DNA of 39,587 nt, taken from positions 1 to 39,587 of IMG/VR virus record IMGVR_UViG_3300037010_000715. One strand, written 5' to 3'. Source of the DNA: a virus. Shown in pieces: positions 26,542-33,712 of this stretch. The translations under genes and the position numbers were made by a program. The notes beneath the pieces are model-generated. The model was not told the DNA's origin and ran no database searches. It worked only from the letters and a program-made list of their open reading frames with translations. Every line of letters starts with the position of its first letter. Within the stretch, counting starts at the first letter, position 1.

Positions 26542-28118
26542 TGGCAAATGCTGAGATAAGACAAGGATATAAAAACGTTGCTTGGTTCACCGCTAATCCA
26601 ACACTTGTATTGAAACAAGGGCAAAGAGTAAATTTAGAGCAAACAGGAACTTATAAATTAGGCGACGGCGTAACTCAATTATCCGCTTTATCTTTTTTGG
26701 GTACTACTTACACATTAACAACCGCAGAAATTGGTACAATAATTAACGGATCAAGTTCAGCAACTCCAAATGATACCGATTTAGTAATGTCGGTTGAAAG
26801 TTCAATTGCTAAGAAAAACACATGGACTCAAATTAAAGCATTTTTAAAGACTTATTTTGATACAATTTACACTACAACATCGGCAGTTGCTAGTCAAATA
26901 AGTACGGCATTAAGTGGGTATTTAACAAGTACGACCGCGGCTAGTACTTACCAAACTATACTAGGATATACGTCTGAGAATGTAGCCAACAAATCAAGTT
27001 CATACACAGTAAGTTCAACTACTACTTATGCAAATACAAAGGCTTTAATTGATGGTTTAGGAACTAAACAAGATACTGGAAGTTATGAAGTTACTGCTAA
27101 CAAAGATGCAACTAGTGGTTATGCTGGTCTAACCCTATTTAAAATAAACTTTAAAAACGTTTCCAATACATTTACTAGCTTTTTTACAAATAGCAATATA
27201 GTAAGTAGAACTTATACTTTTCAAGATAGGGATGGAACAATAGCGGATAATACTGATTTAGGAACTAAACAAGATACTTTAGTTTCATTAACAAATATCC
27301 GTACAGTTAACGGCTCAACATTATTAGGTAGTACTGATTTAGCGGTTGGTACTATCTTAGGAAGTGTAGGAATAACCGCAACATTCGGTACGCCAGTACC
27401 TTATGGAAGTGGGGTGGATAATACGGTAACAAGTAGTCCTTTTTGGAGTGTTTACAATAGTGGGACTCAAACAAAACAAGTATTAGCTAATACTTCAACA
27501 AGCCAACAGCAAGCTTATGCATTTGAAGAAAATGGTAATTATAGTGGTTTTTTTAGATATGGTAGTGCTTTTGTCGCAAGTAATTTTTCAGGGACTTCAT
27601 TTACGAAATCTAATGTTTTATCAATTGAAAGTGGGAATAGTTTATCAAATCCAATCATTTTATTAGGCACTCCAATTATTCATGGAATAGGCGCAACATC
27701 AACAAACGTAGCAACTCGACATGATGCGACTGGATGGCGACAAGGCACAATGGCCGATATTCATACTTCAAATTTAAACCCATTTACAGTACAAGGTAAA
27801 TCATATTTTGGATCAAATACTTTAGCTACCGCTTTTGTAGACATTGAACCTAGTATTGTAGGTAATGCTGGATTAAGAATAAGAACAGGCGTTGCACCAA
27901 CCGCACCAAATGAAGGCGATACATATCAAGATGGTACTAATATGTACATTTATATGTCGAGTAGTTGGGTTCGATTAAATGGAGATACTCAATCAAATTT
28001 AGCATCAGTAAATTTAGCAATCCCAGCAAATAATAGTTTAATAGTAGTTAGAAAATTCAAAGTAAATTCAGGTATAAAATTAATAATAGGCTCAGGTAGT
28101 CGCTTTAAAATTCAATAA
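26541..28118 (+). CDS. Tail fibre-like protein
   Basis: 525 residues. The N terminus has the pattern of phage fibre attachment domains (EIRQGYKNVAWFTANP, then GTYKLGDG). The middle has TLLGSTDLAVG, as in trimeric fibre shafts, and the rest is Ser/Thr/Gly-rich. It likely binds the cell surface. It shares one base with the upstream tail gene. Confidence 0.7.
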   Translation: MANAEIRQGYKNVAWFTANPTLVLKQGQRVNLEQTGTYKLGDGVTQLSALSFLGTTYTLTTAEIGTIINGSSSATPNDTDLVMSVESSIAKKNTWTQIKAFLKTYFDTIYTTTSAVASQISTALSGYLTSTTAASTYQTILGYTSENVANKSSSYTVSSTTTYANTKALIDGLGTKQDTGSYEVTANKDATSGYAGLTLFKINFKNVSNTFTSFFTNSNIVSRTYTFQDRDGTIADNTDLGTKQDTLVSLTNIRTVNGSTLLGSTDLAVGTILGSVGITATFGTPVPYGSGVDNTVTSSPFWSVYNSGTQTKQVLANTSTSQQQAYAFEENGNYSGFFRYGSAFVASNFSGTSFTKSNVLSIESGNSLSNPIILLGTPIIHGIGATSTNVATRHDATGWRQGTMADIHTSNLNPFTVQGKSYFGSNTLATAFVDIEPSIVGNAGLRIRTGVAPTAPNEGDTYQDGTNMYIYMSSSWVRLNGDTQSNLASVNLAIPANNSLIVVRKFKVNSGIKLIIGSGSRFKIQ

Positions 28119-28119
28119 A

Positions 28120-28710
28120 ATGGCAGAAATAAATTTAACGGCAATAGCCGCAACATCAATTTCAACTCCAGCAGCAGGGGTTGAGGCAGTTTATATAGAC
28201 TTAACAACTAAAAGACTAGCATCTAAAAATGACGCTGGTGTAGTTAGTGATTATGCTGATTTAACTAGCACTCAAACATTGGCTGGTAAAACTTTAACAA
28301 CTCCAAATATCGGAGCCGCAACTGGGACATCTTTAGTTGCAACAGGCATTATAACTTCATCTGGTATTACTGGAATTGGTTACGCTACAGGCGCAGGGGG
28401 TACGGTTACACAAGCAACTTCAAAAGTAACGGCATTTACTTTATCAAAAGTAACAGGTACTATTACTTTCGCTGCTGATGCTTTAGCTGCTGATACTTCA
28501 ACCGCTGGAGCAGTTTGGACAAATACGGCAATTGCTGCAACTGATATGGTTATTTTTACTCATGTTTCGGGAGGTACTTTAGGCGGTTATAATATAGCTT
28601 GTTTACCTGCTGCTGGTAGTGCAACTATTTATTTAAGAAATATTACTCCTGGTTCTTTATCCGAAGCACCTGTATTTAGATTTACAGTTATTAAATCAGT
28701 AAACGCATAG
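28120..28710 (+). CDS. Second tail fibre-like protein
   Basis: 196 residues with the fibre signature STQTLAGKTLTTPNIG followed by a Gly/Thr-rich beta region. It starts two bases after the first fibre gene. Probably a short fibre or fibre-tip subunit. Confidence 0.65.
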   Translation: MAEINLTAIAATSISTPAAGVEAVYIDLTTKRLASKNDAGVVSDYADLTSTQTLAGKTLTTPNIGAATGTSLVATGIITSSGITGIGYATGAGGTVTQATSKVTAFTLSKVTGTITFAADALAADTSTAGAVWTNTAIAATDMVIFTHVSGGTLGGYNIACLPAAGSATIYLRNITPGSLSEAPVFRFTVIKSVNA

Positions 28711-28712
28711 TT

Positions 28713-28937
28713 ATGAAATACGAATTAACAGAACAACCGATAAATATTACAGAAACCGAAATAGATGCCAATAGTTATTCGGCTACTATTACTATTTTTA
28801 TAAAAACAACTGATGGAATAAGTCCTTCATTTAACAAGCAAATTGAGGTTATTAGCACAAACGCTATGACTGGATTTGAAGTCGATGAACAACGTAATAA
28901 GGCGGTTAATGATTATATTTTAGAAATAAATAAATAA
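28713..28937 (+). CDS. Hypothetical protein (74 aa)
   Basis: 74 residues, beta-rich in the middle (YSATITIFIKTT). It is the last gene before the lysis block and may be a fibre accessory or chaperone. No family is recognised. Confidence 0.55.
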   Translation: MKYELTEQPINITETEIDANSYSATITIFIKTTDGISPSFNKQIEVISTNAMTGFEVDEQRNKAVNDYILEINK

Positions 28938-28943
28938 CTTTTT

Positions 28944-29204
28944 ATGACCGCACAAAAACAACTATTAACACTTGAAAATGCTGTAAAATTAGGCACATTA
29001 ATAGTTGTTGTATTAACTAATTACTTTGCTACTAAATCGGACATTCGAGATTTAACAACAGAGAAACGTTTTGAAATTACACATATTCAATATCAGTTAG
29101 ATGAACTTAAAGATTGTTGCAATGAAAGGCAACCTAAACAATTAGTATTTAACCAAAGTCAGGCAATTTTGCCTAATGGTATTAACTTAGAAAATGAGAA
29201 CTGA
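28944..29204 (+). CDS. Single-pass membrane protein (86 aa)
   Basis: 86 residues: a short N-terminal helix, one transmembrane segment around residues 18-33 (LGTLIVVVLTNYFATK), a coiled-coil-like stretch and a CC pair near 55. Located just upstream of the amidase with a one-base overlap, it may be a holin, antiholin or inner-membrane spanin partner. Confidence 0.55.
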   Translation: MTAQKQLLTLENAVKLGTLIVVVLTNYFATKSDIRDLTTEKRFEITHIQYQLDELKDCCNERQPKQLVFNQSQAILPNGINLENEN

Positions 29205-29794
29205 TGTTAAACAACGATCAATATTTTAGAGAAAAGTTTTTAAAAACTCAAATAGTTTTACACCACACAGCGAGTGGAAGTAATGCTGATAATGTTATTC
29301 ATGGCTGGAATTTTAACCCAGAAAGAATTGGAGCATCTTATTTAATTGATGGACTAGGAGTTGTTAAAAAAGCGTTTGAACCAGAATATTGGGCTTACCA
29401 TTTAGGGTTAAAAACAGCCGATAATGTTAAGTTAAACAAGTCAAGTATTGGTATTGAAGTATGTAATTGGGGACAGCTAATTAAGAAAGGAAATGAATTT
29501 TACAACTATGTTAATAAAGTAGTTCCTGAAAATGAAGTTGTGCAAATAGCTAAATTCAGAGGTTTTGAATTTTACCATAAATATAATGACTTACAAATAG
29601 CATCACTTAAAAAATTAATTTTAGAGTTATGTGTAAAGTTTGGAATTGATAAAAAATATAATTCAGATATGTTTGATATTTCACAAAATGCTTTAAGTGG
29701 TGTTAACGGAATTTATACCCATGTATCTTATCGAAATGATAAAAACGATATGAGTCCCCAATTTAATTTAATAGAAATGCTAAAATCTTTATAA
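29204..29794 (+). CDS. N-acetylmuramoyl-L-alanine amidase (endolysin)
   Basis: 196 residues with the Amidase_2 zinc site: VLHHTAS (His20, His21), the central SYLIDGLGVV and IGIEVCNWG, and a late histidine in YTHVSYRND. It cuts the amide link between muramic acid and the stem peptide at lysis. There is no signal peptide, so it needs the neighbouring holin. It sits between two membrane-protein genes with one-base overlaps, a compact lysis cassette. Confidence 0.9.
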   Translation: MLNNDQYFREKFLKTQIVLHHTASGSNADNVIHGWNFNPERIGASYLIDGLGVVKKAFEPEYWAYHLGLKTADNVKLNKSSIGIEVCNWGQLIKKGNEFYNYVNKVVPENEVVQIAKFRGFEFYHKYNDLQIASLKKLILELCVKFGIDKKYNSDMFDISQNALSGVNGIYTHVSYRNDKNDMSPQFNLIEMLKSL

Positions 29795-30033
29795 TGAAAA
29801 ACATATTTAAAAACATATTCGCATCATTAGACAATCATAACTTAGGTTACTCAGGACGTAAATTAACAGCCTTATTTGCAATATTAATGGGTGCTTGTGT
29901 AACTTATACATTACCTTTAGAAGTACGCTTACACGCATTGTATTCGTGGCAAATGTTAGCTTTATTATGTTTAGGCATTATTACAGTCGAGCAAATAATT
30001 AAATTAAAAAATAGTAACGATAAACCAGAATAA
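29794..30033 (+). CDS. Holin-like membrane protein
   Basis: 79 residues with two hydrophobic helices (about 24-42 and 51-68) separated by a short turn, and a charged C terminus, the layout of two-pass holins. It follows the endolysin with a one-base overlap and precedes a terminator. It would form the inner-membrane hole that releases the amidase. Confidence 0.7.
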   Translation: MKNIFKNIFASLDNHNLGYSGRKLTALFAILMGACVTYTLPLEVRLHALYSWQMLALLCLGIITVEQIIKLKNSNDKPE

Positions 30034-30055
30034 AGTATTATATTTAATTTTATTA

Positions 30056-30084
30056 AAAACTCAATCTTTACCAGGTTGGGTTTT
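30056..30084 (+). terminator. Intrinsic terminator at end of the late operon
   Basis: A 12-bp stem (30056-30067 with 30073-30084, including G-U pairs) with a 5-base loop TTACC, followed by more T residues. It lies 22 bases after the holin stop. Confidence 0.82.
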
Positions 30085-30101
30085 TTTATTTCTAAAATAA
30101 A

Positions 30102-30143
30102 TTAAAATAATTATAATTATATCAAATATTATGTTTATATTTG
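30102..30143 (+). promoter_or_regulatory. Promoter with shared 17-bp upstream element (copy A)
   Basis: TTAAAATAATTATAATT (30102-30118), 17 bases of spacer, then -7 box TATATTTG (30136-30143). The same 17 bases occur at 31809-31825, 16 bases before another TATATTTG. No TTTG -33 box is present, so this may be a separate promoter class. Confidence 0.6.
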
Positions 30144-30160
30144 TAGAATAAAATAAAACT

Positions 30161-30457
30161 ATGATAAAAAAAAGAATTTATGTAAGTGGTAAAATTACAG
30201 GATTACCAATTGAAGTGGCTTATCAATCTTTTTATAATGCTGAAAAATTACTAATAAATTTAGGACTTGATACTGTTAATCCAATGACATTAAACCACGA
30301 TCACGATTTAAGTTGGGAAAATTATATGCGTGTCGATTTAATCGCATTATTAAAATGCACACATATTTATATGCTTAAAAATTGGCATACTTCAAAAGGA
30401 GCTAATATCGAGTATAATTTAGCAAAAGATTTAAACTTAACAATAATATTTGAATAA
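30161..30457 (+). CDS. DUF4406 / nucleoside deoxyribosyltransferase-like protein
   Basis: 98 residues with the DUF4406 pattern: YVSGKITG at the N terminus, FYNAEKLLINLGLDTVNPM, and HTSKGANIEYNLAKDL near the end. The fold is related to nucleoside 2-deoxyribosyltransferases, which bind nucleotides. Catalytic activity is unproven. It is the first gene behind promoter copy A and overlaps the next by one base. Confidence 0.8.
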   Translation: MIKKRIYVSGKITGLPIEVAYQSFYNAEKLLINLGLDTVNPMTLNHDHDLSWENYMRVDLIALLKCTHIYMLKNWHTSKGANIEYNLAKDLNLTIIFE

Positions 30458-30636
30458 TGACAAAACTAAAAAAAGACGGCAAGCCTAAAAAAAGCGGTTG
30501 TGCTAAAGGTGAGAATCGAGGGCAGGGACGTAAACCAATTCCTAAAGAAGATAAGGCTGTGCCAATGTCAATCAGTATCAAAGGCAATGAAGAGAAAAAA
30601 CTTTTTGAAGAGTTTAAACTAAAATTGAAAAGATAA
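30457..30636 (+). CDS. Small basic protein (59 aa)
   Basis: 59 residues. The N-terminal third is rich in Lys, Gly and Arg (RGQGRKPIP), followed by a strand (VPMSISIKG) and a helix, which recalls small ribbon-helix-helix or plasmid-type DNA-binding proteins. One-base overlaps on both sides mark an operon with the DUF4406 and spanin-like genes. Confidence 0.55.
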   Translation: MTKLKKDGKPKKSGCAKGENRGQGRKPIPKEDKAVPMSISIKGNEEKKLFEEFKLKLKR

Positions 30637-31184
30637 TGGAAATGAAACAACTATATAAACCAGCATTAGGCATATTCATTTTAGTAATGATATGCCTAGC
30701 ATTGAAAGGATGCAATAAAACTCCAATTAACAACAAAACGGACATAGCAATTACAGACGATAAAGCTGCTGAACAAATTGCAGGATATAATTATAACCAA
30801 GCATCAAATAAAGTAAAGATAGTTGAAAAGCTAATTCCTATTTATAAGGATCGTTGGAAAACTAAATACGACACTATTTATAAACAAGCTCCAGATACTT
30901 GCCATTACTATTTAAGTAAGTTAAATGCTGAGAAAAACGCATCTGATAGCATAAACGATATAGTAATTAAATCATACGGTAACCTTATAAACGCTGGTAT
31001 AATTTACCAAGCTAAAAAAGATAGTGTGATTTTAAAACAAGATGTTGCATTGAAATCTAAAGATACGGTTATTGATAGCTTAACCCGAAGTAAAAAAAAG
31101 TATTTTAAAGGATTTCGACATGGTTTTATTAGCGGTGTTATTGTTAGTGGAGCGGTCAATGTAGGTAGTAAATTTGTTAACTAA
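30636..31184 (+). CDS. Spanin-like envelope protein (putative u-spanin)
   Basis: 182 residues. The N terminus has a hydrophobic stretch ending ALKGC, a possible lipobox with Cys26. The middle is a Lys/Asp-rich coiled region with a single CHYY. The C terminus carries a weak hydrophobic segment (FISGVIVSGAVNVG). A lipidated N terminus plus C-terminal membrane helix is the plan of unimolecular spanins, which fuse inner and outer membrane after endolysin action. Lys at position -2 of the lipobox is atypical, so an ordinary N-terminal anchor (Rz-like) is the alternative. Confidence 0.5.
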   Translation: MEMKQLYKPALGIFILVMICLALKGCNKTPINNKTDIAITDDKAAEQIAGYNYNQASNKVKIVEKLIPIYKDRWKTKYDTIYKQAPDTCHYYLSKLNAEKNASDSINDIVIKSYGNLINAGIIYQAKKDSVILKQDVALKSKDTVIDSLTRSKKKYFKGFRHGFISGVIVSGAVNVGSKFVN

Positions 31185-31296
31185 ATAAGATAGGGAAAAA
31201 ACGCAGTTACATGCTTGGCGTATTATCAGTAGGCGCTTAAATTAAAAACGAAATGACACACGAATAAAAAATTAACTATATGAAAATACAATAAAT

Positions 31297-31461
31297 ATGG
31301 AAACTTTTATAAAATAATTTGAACTACTTAATAATTTATCACTGCAAATCTTTTCATCAACTATTAACTTTGAATCAGAGTATATGAAATCTAAAGAGCG
31401 AATTTTTAATGAATATAAAAGAGTTAAATATTTTAGAAATGAGAAACTGTTCAGTTGGTAG
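31297..31461 (+). pseudogene. Small ORF broken by an in-frame TAA
   Basis: ATG at 31297 reads six codons to a TAA at 31315-31317, then continues open in the same frame for 47 codons to the TAG at 31459. The downstream part has ordinary composition (FESEYMKSKERIFNEYKRVK). An internal ATG at 31384 could still give about 25 residues. The surrounding 31185-31540 has no other gene I can support: 31185-31296 shows nothing recognisable. Confidence 0.4.
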
Positions 31462-31468
31462 CAATTTA

Positions 31469-31526
31469 ATATAACGAGTTGCATATAGGCGAATGAACAA
31501 ATAGCGTTGGAATTGTGCGGTTGGAT
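31469..31526 (+). repeat. Degenerate attC-like site (attC0, doubtful)
   Basis: An R''-like ATATAAC (31469-31475) and an R'-like GTTGGAT (31520-31526) flank a 44-base stretch with only about five pairs, GCATA with TGTGC. It follows the broken ORF and precedes a small gene. It may be a decayed cassette junction; pairing is too weak to be sure. Confidence 0.3.
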
Positions 31527-31540
31527 TAAATACTAAAATT

Positions 31541-31720
31541 ATGTTTGAAAAAATAAAAATAGAAGATGTTAATTTATCAAAATTAAAGGTTGGAGATTAC
31601 TTTGTTATTAAGGATTTCGCAATAGAAACAAAACATACAAGTTGGTTCAACGGAACTAATTTTGATAGTTCTAAGATTAAATATGTACTGATTCAGTATG
31701 TTGGACAAACTGACGTATAA
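31541..31720 (+). CDS. Hypothetical protein (59 aa)
   Basis: 59 residues with a short N-terminal helix and beta-like KVGDYFVIKDF. Its stop lies inside GTATAACTACTCGCTAA, a sequence repeated at the other end of the cassette array (37937-37953), so this gene may be an old cassette cargo. No family is recognised. Confidence 0.5.
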   Translation: MFEKIKIEDVNLSKLKVGDYFVIKDFAIETKHTSWFNGTNFDSSKIKYVLIQYVGQTDV

Positions 31721-31808
31721 CTACTCGCTAATCGTAACTAAAAGGTACACAAAACTAAAGTTATTAAATGTCCTTTTTAATTAGAATCATTATAAATATC
31801 ATTTTATT

Positions 31809-31849
31809 TTAAAATAATTATAATTTAATTAAAATAAAGTGTATATTTG
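31809..31849 (+). promoter_or_regulatory. Promoter with shared 17-bp upstream element (copy B)
   Basis: Same TTAAAATAATTATAATT (31809-31825) as copy A, then -7 box TATATTTG (31842-31849). It would drive the four small phage genes before the cassette array and perhaps read into the cassettes. Confidence 0.6.
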
Positions 31850-31879
31850 TACCATATTAATCAATTAAAATAAAACGAA

Positions 31880-32023
31880 ATGGAATACGCTACAGTTAAA
31901 CAAATAGGTAAAAATACATTTGCAGTTGTTGATAGTGCTAATCAATGCCGATTTTGCACACCTTCAGAATTAAAAGCAAATAACTTTTTAAAGAAATTAT
32001 TAAAACAAGCTAACCAAAACTAA
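31880..32023 (+). CDS. Hypothetical protein (47 aa)
   Basis: 47 residues, basic at the end, with CRFC in the middle. First gene behind promoter copy B, leader about 30 bases. Unknown family. Confidence 0.5.
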   Translation: MEYATVKQIGKNTFAVVDSANQCRFCTPSELKANNFLKKLLKQANQN

Positions 32024-32024
32024 G

Positions 32025-32177
32025 ATGAAAATAACCACAAAAAAAATAGTAAAGGTATTAGAGGAAAAATATAATTACCTAAAAAATGACAAAGATATTG
32101 AAATGATAGTTAAAGACACGTTAAAAATCGTTGATAGCATTTTAATTTATCATAAAAATATATCAATTAAAAAATAA
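32025..32177 (+). CDS. Hypothetical helical protein (50 aa)
   Basis: 50 residues, Lys/Ile/Asp-rich and helical, one base after the previous stop and overlapping the next start by one base. Unknown; coupling suggests real expression. Confidence 0.5.
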   Translation: MKITTKKIVKVLEEKYNYLKNDKDIEMIVKDTLKIVDSILIYHKNISIKK

Positions 32178-32329
32178 TGGAAATAATAATAGGCAATGAA
32201 TACAGATATTGCAATAATATAGATTGTATTGTAATAAAAAAAGATAGTACTCATGTTTTAATTAAATTAAATAATAGTACTTTATTAGCAACACCACACA
32301 GTTTACTTGATATTAACTATAAAAACTAA
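32177..32329 (+). CDS. Hypothetical beta-rich protein (50 aa)
   Basis: 50 residues, beta-like, beginning MEIIIGNEYRY with an SH3-like feel. It starts on the last base of the previous stop codon. No family assigned. Confidence 0.5.
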   Translation: MEIIIGNEYRYCNNIDCIVIKKDSTHVLIKLNNSTLLATPHSLLDINYKN

Positions 32330-32333
32330 AACT

Positions 32334-32588
32334 ATGAAAGACCAATTATTAAACGAAGGTTTAACCGCCACAGAAAACAAGCACATGACAATCTCAGACT
32401 TAAAGACGGGTTTGTTGTTAGTATTAGGGTTTCTTTTATGTATTGCAATTTGCACTACTGGACACTACTATACAAAGGCTAAAAATATGGAGCATCGATT
32501 TAATCAATGTAGTGAAATCGAAGCTATTAATCAAGCAACGATTAACGAACTTACTCACGATAATATGAATCTTGTTAATGCGAAATAA
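32334..32588 (+). CDS. Single-pass membrane protein (84 aa)
   Basis: 84 residues with a transmembrane helix at about 26-43 (LLLVLGFLLCIAICTTG) and a charged C-terminal part. The ATG at 32334 is used because the in-frame TTG at 32307 lies within the preceding gene. Its stop codon forms part of the first attC-like site, so it marks the phage-array boundary. Confidence 0.6.
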   Translation: MKDQLLNEGLTATENKHMTISDLKTGLLLVLGFLLCIAICTTGHYYTKAKNMEHRFNQCSEIEAINQATINELTHDNMNLVNAK

Positions 32589-32667
32589 GGGACGGGGCTT
32601 GTAGCTGAAATAAACCTAACAACGCTATTTTAACACTTCCGCTTTTTGCCACAAGGTTGTGTTAGTT
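32583..32667 (+). repeat. attC1 (left end, R'' degenerate)
   Basis: R' is GTTAGTT (32661-32667). GCCACAAGG pairs with the left-arm CTTGTAGC region. The R'' position reads AAATAAG instead of xxxxAAC and coincides with the stop of the membrane-protein gene. The site is nearly identical to attC7 over about 72 bases. Confidence 0.65.
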
Positions 32668-32701
32668 TACAGTAAAATAAACCAAATTAAAATAAAAAAA
32701 T

Positions 32702-32983
32702 ATGAATTATCAATCACAAGAAGAACACGATTATTATGAAAACGGAGCTGCACAAGTGCAGGCTGAATATGAACAACAAGAGTCTTATTATGAATTTTTA
32801 AATCAGTTAATTAAAAACGAAAAATATCAACTGCACGCTATTTATGTTGCTTTAGACACGTTAAGTAGTGCTGGAAATAAAGATTTTAATCCTGCAATGA
32901 GTTTTTTAGTTGATTTAAAAAATATATTAGAAATACCAAAAGAGCCAATTACACAAAAAGATATTGATGAAATGCCTTTTTAG
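32702..32983 (+). CDS. Cassette 1 cargo: hypothetical acidic protein (93 aa)
   Basis: 93 residues, very acidic and Tyr/Gln/Glu-rich at the N terminus (EEHDYYENGAAQVQAEYEQQ), then helical. The acidic charge and size would suit a DNA-mimic or inhibitor protein, but that is speculation. It is the only gene between attC1 and attC2. Confidence 0.65.
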   Translation: MNYQSQEEHDYYENGAAQVQAEYEQQESYYEFLNQLIKNEKYQLHAIYVALDTLSSAGNKDFNPAMSFLVDLKNILEIPKEPITQKDIDEMPF

Positions 32984-33034
32984 CAAAACTATATCAGCAT
33001 CAGAAAAGTAAACATCAAAGGTTTATTTTATTGA

Positions 33035-33127
33035 AACTAACGGTTGGCAATATGAAACGGTTGCCTTGTAAGACGTTTCAATTTTAGTAATAGCTTAATG
33101 GCAACTGTTTTATATTGCTTGTTAGGA
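33035..33127 (+). repeat. attC2
   Basis: R'' AACTAAC, R' GTTAGGA. Arms GCAATATGAAACGGTTGCC and GGCAACTGTTTTATATTGC pair over 19 bases with two G-U pairs. R'' is complementary to the start of cassette 1 (AGTT). Confidence 0.85.
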
Positions 33128-33142
33128 ACAGTACGATTTATT

Positions 33143-33313
33143 ATGGAACAATTAACTTGGAAAATTGATTTAAACGCTAAATGCCCACATTGTGGGGAGG
33201 AAGATACACACACGTTTTATTTAAACGCAGATACTTTAATTTGTGATAAATGCAATAAAGAGTTTAATATCGAATTGTGGGCGAAAGATATTGAGGTAAG
33301 ATGCAGTAAGTAA
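33143..33313 (+). CDS. Cassette 2 cargo: zinc-ribbon protein (56 aa)
   Basis: 56 residues with CPHC (Cys14, Cys17) and CDKC (Cys35, Cys38), a four-cysteine zinc ribbon. Small ribbons of this kind bind nucleic acid or proteins. The ATG at 33143 lies after the attC2 R' box; a longer in-frame start at 33098 lies within the attC2 arm and is less likely. Confidence 0.65.
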   Translation: MEQLTWKIDLNAKCPHCGEEDTHTFYLNADTLICDKCNKEFNIELWAKDIEVRCSK

Positions 33314-33323
33314 TTTTTATTGT

Positions 33324-33453
33324 GTCTAACGTTCCGCAGCTAAACGAGGTGGCGTTTTCCACTACAAAATATTATTAAAAACACAAATTATGAATACAGA
33401 AAAAATGCCCTTAGAAAACAAAAATGAGCCATCTTGTTTAGGTGCTGTTAGCG
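33324..33453 (+). repeat. attC3
   Basis: R'' GTCTAAC, R' GTTAGCG. Arms GCAGCTAAACGAGGTGGC and GCCATCTTGTTTAGGTGC pair along most of 18 bases. The central spacer is long and contains the start codon of the next ORF. R'' is not a perfect complement of the cassette 2 start (AGGA). Confidence 0.82.
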
Positions 33454-33599
33454 GTAGTGCTTTTGAAAAAATAATTAAATTATATGAAAACTCTTTAAAT
33501 TGGGATTTTGATGGTACAGCATGGTTGAGTGCAACGAATTATGAGGAATCGCAGAAAGAATTTAAAGAACAATTAATAAAAATACTAAACACTCTTTAG
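33390..33599 (+). CDS. Cassette 3 cargo: hypothetical protein, ORF starts inside attC3
   Basis: 69 codons starting at an ATG in the attC3 spacer. About 20 residues are encoded by the attC itself and the frame runs through the R' box into cassette 3. There is no in-frame ATG after the cassette boundary, so the cargo is either translated from the attC or is a truncated gene. The cassette part reads FEKIIKLYENSLNWDFDGTA. Unknown function. Confidence 0.5.
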   Translation: MNTEKMPLENKNEPSCLGAVSGSAFEKIIKLYENSLNWDFDGTAWLSATNYEESQKEFKEQLIKILNTL

Positions 33600-33605
33600 T
33601 ATTAC

Positions 33606-33682
33606 CGCTAACGTTAAAAATAAACGATGGTGGCGTATGCGGTTACATAATTTCAGCCACTATTGTTTATTGATTGTTGCCA
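33606..33682 (+). repeat. attC4
   Basis: R'' CGCTAAC, R' GTTGCCA. Arms AATAAACGATGGTGGC and GCCACTATTGTTTATT pair over 16 bases with two G-U pairs. TACCGCT before AAC complements AGCGGTA at the start of cassette 3. Confidence 0.85.
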
Positions 33683-33712
33683 GTAGTACGGATTTTTAAA
33701 ACAAATTATTTT

